Assembly (NCBI RefSeq): GCF_033097525.1
Contig: NZ_CP109907.1
Location: 1,860,001-1,924,000, forward strand
Origin: Sphingobacterium sp. UGAL515B_05
GTDB lineage: Bacteria; Bacteroidota; Bacteroidia; Sphingobacteriales; Sphingobacteriaceae
DNA: 64,000 nucleotides
Direction: 5' to 3'
The notes beneath the pieces are model-generated. The model was not told where the DNA came from and did not search any database. It worked only from the letters and a program-made list of their open reading frames with translations. Of the stretch, positions 16,126 to 26,097 are shown piece after piece (position 1 is the stretch's first letter; every line of letters begins with the position of its first letter). Made by a program: the position numbers and the translations under genes.

Positions 16126-18999
16126 TTATGCTTCGGCGTATTCTTCAATTGAAGGACACGAACAAATCAATGTACGGTCACCTTGAGAATCGTTCACACG
16201 ACCTACTGAAGGCCAGAATTTACGTTCTCTTACATACTCCAATGGGTATGCGGCCGTTTGACGGCTGTAAGGTCTGTCCCACTCATCTGCAGTTACAACC
16301 GAAGCTGTATGTGGTGCATGTTTCAATACATTGTTAGCTTGGTCCACGTCTCCTGCTTCAACCGCAGCGATCTCTTCACGGATAGCAACTAATGCATCAC
16401 AGAAACGATCCAATTCAGCCTTAGACTCCGATTCAGTAGGCTCAACCATCAATGTTCCTGCAACAGGGAAAGAAACCGTCGGCGCGTGGAAACCATAATC
16501 CATCAAACGTTTTGCAATATCTGCAACCTCGATACCGAAATTTTTGAATCCACGGCAATCTAAGATCATTTCGTGTGCACAACGTCCGTTAGTACCTGAA
16601 TAAAGTACTGGATATGCATTTTCTAAACGTGCTTTAATATAGTTTGCATTTAATATTGCTGTTCTTGTCGCATTTGTCAAGCCTTCACCACCCATCATTG
16701 AAATATAAGCATGGGAAATAAGCAAAATTGACGCTGAACCAAATGGAGCAGCAGAAACAGCAGAGATACCTTCCGCACCGGAAGTAGAAACCACTTCGTG
16801 GTTAGGCAAGAAAGGAACTAAGTGTTTCGCAACACCGATAGGTCCCATACCTGGACCTCCACCACCGTGAGGAATACAGAATGTTTTATGGAGGTTCAAG
16901 TGACAAACATCGGCACCAATATGCCCTGGGCTTGTCAATCCAACCTGTGCATTCATGTTCGCACCGTCCATATAAACCTGACCACCATTTGCATGAACAA
17001 TTTCACAGACTTCAATGATCGACTCTTCAAATACACCGTGTGTAGAAGGGTAAGTCACCATCAGTGAGTTCAAATTTGCAGCATGTTCAGTCGCTTTTGC
17101 TCTTAAATCCGGAATATCGATATTTCCTAATTCATCACATTTCACAACCACCACTTTTAAGCCTGCCATCGAAGCAGAAGCAGGGTTTGTTCCATGTGCA
17201 GAAGCAGGGATCAAACAGATATTACGTCCATGATCACCACGGCTCTCATGGTAAGCGCGGATAACCATCAGACCAGCGTACTCACCTTGTGCTCCTGAAT
17301 TTGGTTGAAAACTCATCTTCGCAAAACCGGTAATTTCAGACAACCAATCATTCAATTCGCCAATCATCTGCATATATCCAGAAGTTTGATCTGCAGGAGC
17401 AAATGGATGCAAACCGCCAAATCTCGCCCAAGTAACCGGCACCATTTCAGCTGTAGCATTCAATTTCATCGTACATGAGCCCAATGGGATCATCGAGTGG
17501 CAAAGCGATAAATCTTTTGCTTCCAACGATTTGATATAGCGCAACATCTCATGTTCAGAATGATAGCTATTAAAGTTTGGATGTGTTAGGTAGGCAGAAG
17601 TACGTACTAAATCGGCAGGAATTGAAGAACTTAAATTCTCTTCTAAAGTATCAAAATCTACGTCATTCAATGTTTTACCTTGAATTTTAGCAAATACTTT
17701 GACGATTGTCTTAATATCTTCGTATGTGGTTGTTTCGTCGATAGCAATTGAAACTTCCGAACCATTATAATAGAAGTTTAATTCGTTATTTAATGCTTCA
17801 GATTTCAATGCACCAGCATGTGCACCTAAGTCTACACGTAGTGTATCAAAATAAGCTGCATTCAATTGCGTATAACCCAACGACTGTAATGCTTGATCCA
17901 ACAGATTGGCCAATGCATTGATACGTGATGCTATATTCTTAATTCCTTCTGGGCCATGGTACACGGCATAGAAAGAAGCCATAATCGCTAAAAGAGCTTG
18001 TGCAGTACAAATATTTGAAGAAGCTTTGTCACGGCGGATATGTTGCTCACGAGTCTGCAAAGCCATGCGCAATGCATATTTACCATTTGAATCGGAAGTA
18101 ACACCGATAATACGACCAGGGATATTACGTTTAAAGCTGTCGCGTGTTGCAAAATAGGCCGCGTGAGGACCACCAAAGCCCATCGGTACGCCAAAACGTT
18201 GTGAATTACCAACAACAACATCTGCACCCCATTCTCCTGGAGGCGTTAGTAATGCTAAACTCATCAAATCTGCCGCAGCACACACGGTAATATTTCTACT
18301 GTGCGCTGTAGCGGTAAATGATTTATAATCAACAATTGAACCATCAGCTGCAGGATATTGAACAAATGCCGCAAAAACATCATCTGTTAATTCTGATTCA
18401 GCAATAGCCGCAATTTTAAGTTCAATACCAAAAGACAAGGCACGGGTCTTCAATACATCAACCGTCTGCGCATAGGCGTTGTCCGACACCAAGAATACAT
18501 TAGCATCTTTATTTTTCCGAGCTGAATAAAGCATAAACATGGCTTCAGCTGCAGCCGTAGCCTCATCCAACAAAGAAGCATTTGCAATTTCTAAACCTGT
18601 GAAATCACAAATTACAGTCTGGAAGTTCAATAAAGCTTGTAACCTACCTTGTGCAATCTCCGCCTGATAAGGTGTATACTGCGTATACCATCCTGGGTTT
18701 TCAAATACATTTCGTTGAATTACGCCCGGAAGGATTACATCGTAGTAACCTTGACCAATAAAAGATTTAAAAACTTTATTTTTCTCAGCGATTTCCGCAA
18801 TACGCTTTAAATAGGCTACCTCAGACAATGCTTTAGGAAGATTTAAAGGTTTTGGAGCACGAATTTGAGAAGGGACCGTTTGGTCAATAAGTTGGTCAAT
18901 TGACGAAACGCCTAATTTAGCCAACATTTCATTCGCTTCAACTGGACTTGGGCCATTGTGGCGACTTTCGAATTTTTCTTGGAAGTGTATATTGCTCAT
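16126..18999 (-). CDS. gcvP: Glycine dehydrogenase (decarboxylating), P-protein
   Basis: A 957-residue fused P-protein, the normal length for the single-chain form. It is the PLP enzyme that decarboxylates glycine and passes the aminomethyl group to lipoyl-GcvH. The PLP lysine is in [16 protein letters not shown] near residue 700; other family marks are [21 protein letters not shown] and [10 protein letters not shown]. The T-protein gene gcvT lies 16 kb away on the other strand and gcvH is not in the window, so the system is dispersed rather than an operon. A -7 box at 19087-19094 leaves a leader of about 80 nt, in which I see no glycine-riboswitch fold. Confidence 0.98.
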   Translation of the reverse strand: MSNIHFQEKFESRHNGPSPVEANEMLAKLGVSSIDQLIDQTVPSQIRAPKPLNLPKALSEVAYLKRIAEIAEKNKVFKSFIGQGYYDVILPGVIQRNVFENPGWYTQYTPYQAEIAQGRLQALLNFQTVICDFTGLEIANASLLDEATAAAEAMFMLYSARKNKDANVFLVSDNAYAQTVDVLKTRALSFGIELKIAAIAESELTDDVFAAFVQYPAADGSIVDYKSFTATAHSRNITVCAAADLMSLALLTPPGEWGADVVVGNSQRFGVPMGFGGPHAAYFATRDSFKRNIPGRIIGVTSDSNGKYALRMALQTREQHIRRDKASSNICTAQALLAIMASFYAVYHGPEGIKNIASRINALANLLDQALQSLGYTQLNAAYFDTLRVDLGAHAGALKSEALNNELNFYYNGSEVSIAIDETTTYEDIKTIVKVFAKIQGKTLNDVDFDTLEENLSSSIPADLVRTSAYLTHPNFNSYHSEHEMLRYIKSLEAKDLSLCHSMIPLGSCTMKLNATAEMVPVTWARFGGLHPFAPADQTSGYMQMIGELNDWLSEITGFAKMSFQPNSGAQGEYAGLMVIRAYHESRGDHGRNICLIPASAHGTNPASASMAGLKVVVVKCDELGNIDIPDLRAKATEHAANLNSLMVTYPSTHGVFEESIIEVCEIVHANGGQVYMDGANMNAQVGLTSPGHIGADVCHLNLHKTFCIPHGGGGPGMGPIGVAKHLVPFLPNHEVVSTSGAEGISAVSAAPFGSASILLISHAYISMMGGEGLTNATRTAILNANYIKARLENAYPVLYSGTNGRCAHEMILDCRGFKNFGIEVADIAKRLMDYGFHAPTVSFPVAGTLMVEPTESESKAELDRFCDALVAIREEIAAVEAGDVDQANNVLKHAPHTASVVTADEWDRPYSRQTAAYPLEYVRERKFWPSVGRVNDSQGDRTLICSCPSIEEYAEA

Positions 19000-19086
19000 G
19001 TGTGCAAAAAGTTAACGCTTATAGATAGTTAGCGACATAATAATTAGGCAATTAACTCTCTTATAAACAGTCGTTTTTTGGATGAG

Positions 19087-19094
19087 CAAAGATA
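19087..19094 (-). promoter_or_regulatory. Bacteroidota -7 promoter element for gcvP (TATCTTTG)
   Basis: Exact TAnnTTTG on the minus strand, 87 bp before the gcvP ATG. A CAAA (TTTG on the minus strand) at 19120-19123 could be a -33 element, but its spacing of 25 bp is long. Confidence 0.6.
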
Positions 19095-19518
19095 GCAAAA
19101 TAAATGACTGAAAACGAAGCAAAAAAGTGGATAAAAAGTCAGTTTTACGGTGCTACCCAAATGCAATCGATTGTCTTTGTGAAATGAATTTTGGAATAAA
19201 CTCAAACATACAGATTGTTCATTATAAATATAGTAAACAATACAATAATCCCTTGCTACAATTTTAAAAAAACACACTATTATCTGCTATCTCTTCCACA
19301 CATTTCTTTCTTTACATCACTATTCTTTTTTGCAATGCCAATGAATTTTCAATAAATTAGTATATGTACCAATTGTAAAGTGACTTCGAAATAACGATAT
19401 ACACTTTTTTGCTAAGAACAACTGATATCAAGGGTATTTTGCTATCAGGAATCTTAACAAAGAAAACATTATCCAGCTAGGGAAGCATCTCTTTTGACAA
19501 ATGTAAATTATCACAAAA

Positions 19519-19547
19519 AACGAATATCATTTCTTTTTAACGAATAT
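19519..19547. promoter_or_regulatory. Phased direct repeats upstream of ctlX, possible operator
   Basis: AACGAATAT occurs at 19519-19527 and again at 19539-19547, exactly 20 bp apart or about two helical turns. A degenerate third copy, AACGATTAT, is at 19561-19569, just before the ctlX ATG. The phasing suits a regulator binding one DNA face. No regulator is assigned. Confidence 0.35.
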
Positions 19548-19574
19548 AAAACAGCGAAGTAACGATTATAAACC

Positions 19575-20525
19575 ATGAGAAAACAGGTAACAGACAGCGT
19601 TCTTTTAGTAAGACCCTCTGTCTTCCGTAAAAATGAACAGACTGCGGTCAACAATTTCTTCCAAAAGGATATCGAAAATCTCAGTATAGAAGAAGTCAAC
19701 AAAGAAGCGCAAGGAGAGTTCGACGCACTAGTAAATGAATTGAAGTCACATGGAATTTTGGTGACTGTCATTCAGGACGACGAGAAATCAGAAAGTCCCG
19801 ACAGTATATTCCCCAATAATATTGTCTCCTTTCATCAGGATGGAAAAATAATTTTTTATCCCATGTTTGCTCCCAATCGTCGAAAAGAACATTTATTGGA
19901 TTTCGAAGGTCCATTGAAGCAAAACGGTTATTATGTAAAACTAACGAAGGATCTCAGTGAAGCCGAAAACAATAAACAATATTTGGAGGGCACTGGCGCA
20001 CTTGTCTTGGACCGCGCTCACCGTATAGCCTATTGTGCCTTATCCGAAAGAGCAGACCGGGATATGCTCGACGAATACTGCAGGACTGAAAACTACACAC
20101 CTGTTGTATTTCACGCCTTCCAAACTGTCCATGGAGAGCGGAGACCTATCTATCACACCAATGTGGTGCTAGCCGTAGGCGAAGACTTTGCCATCTTATG
20201 CCCACAGGCAATCGATAATCAGGCTGAACTCCAAACCCTGCTGAAGAGTCTAAAAGATACAGGCAAAGAGATCATTGAAATCAATGAGAACCAACTCGAA
20301 TCTTTTGCAGCAAACTGCCTCCAGGTGAGAAATAAATATGGTAATCGTTTTATTGTCCTGAGCAATCAGGCGTTATCCTCACTGACTTTATACCAAACAG
20401 CACAATTAGAAAAGCATGGTAAAATCATCCATCAAGATCTACATGTTATCGAGACATGTGGCGGCGGAAGTGTGCGCCACATGATGGCCGAAGTTTTTCT
20501 TCCGAAAGAAAAAGTCCTTGTATAG
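19575..20525 (+). CDS. ctlX: Citrulline-utilisation hydrolase CtlX family (arginine deiminase fold)
   Basis: A 316-residue guanidino-group-modifying enzyme of the amidinotransferase/deiminase superfamily. It matches the CtlX pattern: LLVRPSVF...EQTAVNNFFQ at the N terminus, PDSIFPNN and LEGTGALVLD for substrate binding, the His segment YHTNVVLAVG, and the nucleophilic Cys near the C terminus in ETCGGGSVRHM. CtlX-type proteins are assigned to citrulline breakdown; the family call is firm, but activity on citrulline rather than another guanidine or ureido compound is inferred. Monocistronic; a weak hairpin follows at 20535-20564. Phased AACGAATAT repeats lie upstream. Confidence 0.85.
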   Translation: MRKQVTDSVLLVRPSVFRKNEQTAVNNFFQKDIENLSIEEVNKEAQGEFDALVNELKSHGILVTVIQDDEKSESPDSIFPNNIVSFHQDGKIIFYPMFAPNRRKEHLLDFEGPLKQNGYYVKLTKDLSEAENNKQYLEGTGALVLDRAHRIAYCALSERADRDMLDEYCRTENYTPVVFHAFQTVHGERRPIYHTNVVLAVGEDFAILCPQAIDNQAELQTLLKSLKDTGKEIIEINENQLESFAANCLQVRNKYGNRFIVLSNQALSSLTLYQTAQLEKHGKIIHQDLHVIETCGGGSVRHMMAEVFLPKEKVLV

Positions 20526-20597
20526 CGATTAAAGATCTGCCTACAAATCCTATTGCAGGTAGATTTCCATAAGCTTAGATCTAATGACTGTAAAAGA

Positions 20598-20632
20598 CGA
20601 ATCCCCCAAAACTATTGCTTTTGGGGGATTCG
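20598..20632 (-). terminator. Intrinsic terminator of the TonB-dependent receptor gene
   Basis: A perfect 14-bp GC-rich stem, CGAATCCCCCAAAA pairing with TTTTGGGGGATTCG, is followed on the minus strand by TCTTTTAC. It lies 35 bp after the receptor stop and also faces the end of ctlX. Confidence 0.75.
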
Positions 20633-20666
20633 CTATACAAAGTGTCTTTTACATCGTTTTATGCGA

Positions 20667-23600
20667 TTAGAACGAATACCTTAATCCCAATTGGAATTGA
20701 TAAGGGTTACCCGAAGGTGACACGATACCAGAGTTGTTTACATTATAATTAAACTGCTGTTTCGTAACATCAAAAGGCACTAATTTCTCTCCAGCGGCGT
20801 CCTTTCCGCCTAAAGCATATAGATTTTGATTACCCAAAGACTCATTTATGCCCCAAGTCTTCTTAAATAAGTTGGCAACATTGAAAAGATCTCCCGATAA
20901 TTCCAATGCATGGTTTTTATATAAATTGAATTTTTTAGCAATTCTAAGGTCTATCAAACCGTAAAAACCATTCACTCCACCATTACGTTCAGCTATTTTA
21001 CCTTGATATTTTTTAATAAAATCTTTAAGGCTCTGACTCGCTTCTGGATTATTCAACAAATTGTTCAATCCAGTAATCAACTGTTTTGATGTATTGGGAT
21101 TATTGGGATCAAAGATAAAGGCCAGATCATTGTCTCCAGCAACAAAGTCTCCATTTATATTTCCTCCGGCAAGTAAACTGTATCGTGTACCACCAATCCC
21201 TGAGTAACGTACTCCAACACTCACACCATAAAATGTTGGCAAAGTACCATAGATCACAATCTTATTGCGGAATTGATTATTCGAATAACTCATCTTACTC
21301 AAATCGCGGGGATCGTCTTTCACAGCCAAAGATAAGGTCGCTGTGTTCGCCACGTTTCCGTTGAAAGAAGTATTATCTTTCGCATCATTCCACGTATAGC
21401 TAACGGATATAGATCCGTCTTTGTAATATTGATAACTCGCATCCAACACAACTGCAAACTGATTTACTTTCCCTTCCGAGTTCAATTCCAGCACGCGGCC
21501 AAATTTATCGGAAATTCGTCCTTTTTTCCAATCCGGAGCTCCGTCAACAATCGATGCCGCGGGAACGAAAACACCTCTGTTGTCCTCATTCACTAATCTG
21601 AAGAACGGATCTTTGACCATGTTACGATCAACATACATATAGTTATTACGCCCTAAATTCATATACCCTGAAAGACTGGCTTTCAATTTTTCGGTAAAGA
21701 AATGCGTGTAAGATACATTAGCCTTGTAAACCACTGGTATTTTCGCATCAGCTCCATAGGTGTTGATCGTTGGCACTTGAAATTGTGCCAGGGTTGGCGT
21801 TGTTGACGGATCTTTTCTGTATCCCACAAAATTAGGTGTAGGCACATCGTTACCACGAACATCTACTGTCGCAAAATGTTTTCCATCAAAAGTTAGGTTA
21901 TTGATGGTCATATAATTGTTAATATCAGACGCAAAGATACCTGCTCCTACACGGAAAAAGTCCTTTCGTTCTTCATTCACATCCCAAGTCATCTGGAAAC
22001 GCGGCTGTACAACAAACGATTTTAATTTGTGATCTGTACGCACCCCCACTTCTTTCAACAATTCTTCATTCAAAGGAGAGGTTGGATAATGACCATAATC
22101 CAAGCGTAGTCCCGCAACCAGATCTAATCCTTTCGCCAATTTGGTTTGCAATTGACCATATGCGCCGGCATTAAATATCTTACCTACCACAGCCGGATCA
22201 CTTACCAAAGGAACTTCACGATAGTAAGCATACGGCTTCATGTCGTCAAAGTTTTGCATAGCAGTCTTTCCATCACTCGGTCTAAAGTGAAAGCGACCAT
22301 TGACCTCACTTCCATAAATCGAATTTGCGTGGGTATACATCAAATCGACCCCAAAAGTATAATTGATATTATCAGTACTATAATAGATATTATCGACAAG
22401 CTGAAATACATTATTTTTAAATGATTCCTGCGCAAAACGATGTCCGCCCAACTGCAATGTGGTCTTTTTATCTTCTCCAGCAACCTTAGATACTGCATCT
22501 TCTACAATTGCACGGGGAATATTTTGACTAGGCAAAAGATCACCTGGACTACTTTTTTGATAGGTATAGAGATGTTGTACTTTCAATTCATTGGTTACCT
22601 TAGGGGAAATGGTCGTACGCAAAGTTGCCAATAAACTATTATCAATGTTTTTATCATTTCCATAAGACTCATATAGGGTAATTGGCTTATTATCCTGTAA
22701 TCCCAACTTATTATTGTCACTTGTAAAGTTATTTCGGATAGTCAATAAATTTTTTTCATTAATTTGCCAGTCAATTCGCCCAAAAATCGCATCAGACCCT
22801 CGCTTCTTATCAAAAGTACCATATTGACGTTCATTGCCCAATCCATACTTGCTACGCCCAATATTGACAAACTCATCCAAGGTGGCATTAGTAACATTAA
22901 ATCTCTTCTCGTCGGCTTCAGAATTAATATCCGCAATAATCAACGGACGTGCATCGCGTTGATGATCCCAAGCTACAAAATAATGCAACTTGTCTTTAAT
23001 GATGGGACCGCCTAATGTAAATCCATATTGATAGGTAGAGAAATCATTACTTCGTTTGTTTCCTCTAATATCGTATGGGCTGGACAACCAATCGGCCCTT
23101 GAATAAAGCCATGCGCTTCCGTGCGTTTGATTTGTTCCTTGTTTGGTTACCGCACTAACTGTTCCTCCCCCTGCTCTTCCATAAGTCACATCATATTGGT
23201 TGGTAACCACTTTAAATTCACGAACGGCTTCTATCGAAATGGAGAACGGAGCACCACTACGACTGGTTGTTGAACCTGCAGAAGTCGGGTTTTTTGCATT
23301 CATACCATCAATCGTAAAATTAGTAGAGGAACCCAACTGACCACCGATATTATCGCCCTTACTCAAAGGAGACAGGTCCATCAGCGAAGTAAAATTCCGA
23401 CCGTTGACAGGCAACTTCGCAATATCCTTGGCTGTAACCGCTGTAGCGGCACCTAGATTTTCAATTTTGTTCTTTAGGGTACTTACTCCTGTTAATTCAA
23501 CCGTTTCTAATACATTTGAGGTATTTTGGATAGGAATCTTCAGGCGGACGATATCGCCTTGATTTAAATTAAATCCCGAACGCACTTGTTCGCCATAGCC

Positions 23601-23846
23601 TATATAAGTTACTTTGATCGTGTAGGGGCCGCCTAAAGGCAACTCCTTAAAGTTGAAATCACCATTTGCATTGGTCGAAGTCTTCGTTGTGAAACCCGTT
23701 GATTCATTACGTACTTCAATTGAAGCTCCGTGAACTCCTTTATCATTTTCGTCCGTAATTTTACCAGAAAATCCCGCTTGGGTCGTTTGGGCGTACAAAC
23801 CTGTTCCAAGTGCAATGGCACATGTTGTGAGTAAAAATTCTTTCAT
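20667..23846 (-). CDS. Oar-like TonB-dependent receptor with N-terminal carboxypeptidase-regulatory-like domain
   Basis: A 1059-residue outer-membrane receptor. A signal peptide ends near residue 19 (GLYAQ). Residues about 23-115 form a CarboxypepD_reg-like beta-sandwich (GFSGKITDENDKGVHGASI). The plug follows (about 125-235, with LPVNGRNFTSLMDLSP and TSNFTIDGMNA), then a beta-barrel to the C-terminal Phe in FQLGLRYSF. The lack of a SusD neighbour and the VNGRNF plug type place it with Oar-like receptors rather than SusC. It would use TonB energy to import or secrete an unknown substrate. Single-gene unit with its own -7 box and terminator. Confidence 0.93.
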   Translation of the reverse strand: MKEFLLTTCAIALGTGLYAQTTQAGFSGKITDENDKGVHGASIEVRNESTGFTTKTSTNANGDFNFKELPLGGPYTIKVTYIGYGEQVRSGFNLNQGDIVRLKIPIQNTSNVLETVELTGVSTLKNKIENLGAATAVTAKDIAKLPVNGRNFTSLMDLSPLSKGDNIGGQLGSSTNFTIDGMNAKNPTSAGSTTSRSGAPFSISIEAVREFKVVTNQYDVTYGRAGGGTVSAVTKQGTNQTHGSAWLYSRADWLSSPYDIRGNKRSNDFSTYQYGFTLGGPIIKDKLHYFVAWDHQRDARPLIIADINSEADEKRFNVTNATLDEFVNIGRSKYGLGNERQYGTFDKKRGSDAIFGRIDWQINEKNLLTIRNNFTSDNNKLGLQDNKPITLYESYGNDKNIDNSLLATLRTTISPKVTNELKVQHLYTYQKSSPGDLLPSQNIPRAIVEDAVSKVAGEDKKTTLQLGGHRFAQESFKNNVFQLVDNIYYSTDNINYTFGVDLMYTHANSIYGSEVNGRFHFRPSDGKTAMQNFDDMKPYAYYREVPLVSDPAVVGKIFNAGAYGQLQTKLAKGLDLVAGLRLDYGHYPTSPLNEELLKEVGVRTDHKLKSFVVQPRFQMTWDVNEERKDFFRVGAGIFASDINNYMTINNLTFDGKHFATVDVRGNDVPTPNFVGYRKDPSTTPTLAQFQVPTINTYGADAKIPVVYKANVSYTHFFTEKLKASLSGYMNLGRNNYMYVDRNMVKDPFFRLVNEDNRGVFVPAASIVDGAPDWKKGRISDKFGRVLELNSEGKVNQFAVVLDASYQYYKDGSISVSYTWNDAKDNTSFNGNVANTATLSLAVKDDPRDLSKMSYSNNQFRNKIVIYGTLPTFYGVSVGVRYSGIGGTRYSLLAGGNINGDFVAGDNDLAFIFDPNNPNTSKQLITGLNNLLNNPEASQSLKDFIKKYQGKIAERNGGVNGFYGLIDLRIAKKFNLYKNHALELSGDLFNVANLFKKTWGINESLGNQNLYALGGKDAAGEKLVPFDVTKQQFNYNVNNSGIVSPSGNPYQFQLGLRYSF

Positions 23847-23872
23847 TTAGTTGTTGGTTGTGATAATGAAAG

Positions 23873-23880
23873 CAAAACTA
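23873..23880 (-). promoter_or_regulatory. Bacteroidota -7 promoter element for the TonB receptor (TAGTTTTG)
   Basis: Exact TAnnTTTG on the minus strand, 26 bp upstream of the receptor ATG, giving a leader of about 20 nt. Confidence 0.6.
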
Positions 23881-24117
23881 CACCGGAACTGTTAACAGGA
23901 GCTAAACGAAATATTATGAAATTATAAACAAAGCATTTTAAAATATATATTAATAAAAATGAAAGCGCTTTTAAAAAACAAGGCAATATCGGAACATGCA
24001 ACAAAAGTATTTTAAATAGGGATAGAAATAGACCGGTATCTGCAAAAAGCCTACATGATTCGTAAAACACCAACAGAGATGATCCGAACCGAAGGTCTTT
24101 CTTGCGAATAACATCAC

Positions 24118-24143
24118 AAAAAAAAGTCAGCCGAAGCTGACTT
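24118..24143 (-). terminator. Intrinsic terminator of bshC
   Basis: AAGTCAGC pairs with GCTGACTT around a four-base loop, followed on the minus strand by a run of eight T. The stem starts one base after the bshC stop codon. Confidence 0.85.
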
Positions 24144-24144
24144 G

Positions 24145-25740
24145 CTAATATAAAATTGTAAACTTAAAATCCAACGGATTAAAGTATTTGTAAAGATCCC
24201 TAAATAGGTTATCTCCGTATTTGACATAGAGTAATGCGAAATTTTCGGATCTTTCCTGTAGTCCTCCGCCAGGAAAGAGCTTTTCCTTCACATTATCAAT
24301 ATCGGTTAAAGCATGTTGATGATTTCGCTTTTCGGCTTTCATCAGCTTTTTCTCTAAATTATTGATCGCTTTTTTTAACCGCGCTTTTACCGCTTCCGTA
24401 CTAGGGCCTAAACTTGGATCTATTTTGTGGGTTCGTAACCTTATCTTACCAAAAATAGCGTTCAGCTCCATCCATTCGTCATTGAGATTGAGACGTTCTT
24501 TGGTATGACGTCGAACATATTCTTTTTTCAGTACTTCTGCTGGACGAAAGATACTCTTAAAGGTTAGATCAACGCGAAATAATTTCGCCGCGACGTTGTC
24601 CTCAGTTATCATCGCTGAATTGCGCGGTATCAAAATTGGAAAATCTACCTGGTATTGGTCAAAGTTAGACTTCAATTGCATCCAATAGACCATTTCGGCG
24701 CCACCACCAATATAAGCAAGATTGGGAAGTATAATTTCCTGATACATCGGACGCATAACCACATTTGGACTGAAGCGTTCTGGATAATGATCAATCTCCT
24801 GTTCAAGCTCAGCCTTCGTAAAATAAATATTCTGGTGCAATACTTCGTATCGACCATCGGCAGCGAGCACCAAGCGCTCCCTAAAGTCATCCGTCAAATA
24901 AAAGAAATTAATCTCACGAGCATGCACTTGGGTAGAGAAACCATTTGATTCCAGCTCTTCCGATCGCGCTGTTATTGCCTTAAAGCTTTTTTCAGATAAG
25001 ATATCTTCCTTAATAATTGCCTTGAACAGTTCCTTCAATTCCCGGTCATCCGCATCGACGATCAAAAGACCGTACGACTTAAACAACGCATTGACCATAT
25101 ACCGTGTTGCATCTGCTAATCGATCATGGTTCAAATAGGCTTCTTCCACAATGCGTGTAAGTTTAGTCGAATTTTCGGAAAGCCCTAAAATATTTGTGTA
25201 CTGCTTCACAGCATCAACGATTGTTGCTGTATCCATTCGCCCGGTAGCAGAAACAGCAGGCGTATCCCAACTAATTTTCTTACCGAAGACTTTCGTATGG
25301 TTGATTTCTTCAAAATCATGATCTTCGGTCGCCATCCAATATACTGGAACAAAATTTTTATCGGGGTGTTTGCTCTTCAAATCTTCGGACAAACGTATTG
25401 CCGTCATGATTTTAAAAATAAAATACAAAGGTCCGGTAAAAATATTGAGCTGATGTCCCGTCGTGATGGTATAAGAATTCTGGTCGAGCAACAGCTCTAT
25501 GTTGGCAGCTACAGCAGGAGAATCCTTTAATAGCTCGCCATATTGCTTTTTAAGACGCTCAACAAGAATCTCCCGGTGTTCAAATTTCTTCTTTTCGTTC
25601 AATTGCTTTTCAAAACCAGCCCAGGTAGGCCAGTTTCCTACAAAAGATTTTAAGGCTTCATCATGCGCCAAATAAGCCAATAAAGTCTTAGAGAAGCTAT
25701 TTGTTTCACTATATTCAATATAAGTTGCCTTCATCTGCAA
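24145..25740 (-). CDS. bshC: Putative cysteine ligase of bacillithiol synthesis
   Basis: A 531-residue BshC-family protein, close to the usual length (about 530-540). Marks are TTGHQLNIFTGPLYFIFK, VYWMATEDHDFEEINH and the C-terminal YFNPLDFKFTILY. BshC adds cysteine to GlcN-malate to complete bacillithiol, the low-molecular-weight thiol that stands in for glutathione in Firmicutes and many Bacteroidota. The other genes (bshA, bshB) are not in the window. The start could be either Met1 or Met3 (25740 or 25734). Single-gene unit between strong terminators. Confidence 0.95.
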   Translation of the reverse strand: MQMKATYIEYSETNSFSKTLLAYLAHDEALKSFVGNWPTWAGFEKQLNEKKKFEHREILVERLKKQYGELLKDSPAVAANIELLLDQNSYTITTGHQLNIFTGPLYFIFKIMTAIRLSEDLKSKHPDKNFVPVYWMATEDHDFEEINHTKVFGKKISWDTPAVSATGRMDTATIVDAVKQYTNILGLSENSTKLTRIVEEAYLNHDRLADATRYMVNALFKSYGLLIVDADDRELKELFKAIIKEDILSEKSFKAITARSEELESNGFSTQVHAREINFFYLTDDFRERLVLAADGRYEVLHQNIYFTKAELEQEIDHYPERFSPNVVMRPMYQEIILPNLAYIGGGAEMVYWMQLKSNFDQYQVDFPILIPRNSAMITEDNVAAKLFRVDLTFKSIFRPAEVLKKEYVRRHTKERLNLNDEWMELNAIFGKIRLRTHKIDPSLGPSTEAVKARLKKAINNLEKKLMKAEKRNHQHALTDIDNVKEKLFPGGGLQERSENFALLYVKYGDNLFRDLYKYFNPLDFKFTILY

Positions 25741-26097
25741 ATTTTATTAATTATTCTCTATTCTTAATTGATAACGAAAATCCCCCAAAGCAAGCTGACA
25801 TGGCAGTGCATCTTTTTCGCTAAATAGAACCTATTTTCAATTTTAATCAGAAGAATGATTCACCATAAGACCATAGGCTTTCTTGAATCTGATTTTAAAC
25901 GGCTATAGATTGTTTAAAATGGGGATTGTACGCTTACAAATGTATCTAGTTTGCGTCGACAAAATAGTGAATTTTCACAAAAAGCTTGTCCCGCTTTTAA
26001 ATTATATCATTTTACTGACAATTGTCTATAAACAAACGGGCCTCCTTTGAATAAAGGAGGCCCGTTTGTTTATATTATCATCTATAAGCTTTTAAGC
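25741..26097. other. Intergenic region upstream of bshC
   Basis: A 357-bp gap containing the bshC promoter region and, at 26028-26073, the long rimO terminator. I see no ORF, tRNA or exact TAnnTTTG box in the rest. Confidence 0.6.
26028..26073 (-). terminator. Long intrinsic terminator of rimO
   Basis: A perfect stem of about 21 bp (core AACAAACGGGCCTCCTTT with its complement) closes a four-base loop. It is symmetric enough to act on either strand, but only rimO on the minus strand reads into it. It is the longest perfect hairpin noticed in the window. Confidence 0.88.

Larger units (their letters stand above)
19000..19574. other. Divergent intergenic region between gcvP and ctlX
   Basis: This 575-bp AT-rich gap has no ORF I believe. 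It holds the gcvP leader and -7 box at its left end and phased direct repeats at its right end. The middle (about 19130-19500) shows no recognisable gene, RNA or repeat. It is long for this compact window, so regulatory sites or a small RNA are possible. Confidence 0.6.

Noticed and set aside
19000..19086. Glycine riboswitch in the gcvP leader
   Set aside because: The short leader lacks the paired aptamer layout and conserved G-rich junctions. The gcvT leader is too short for one.
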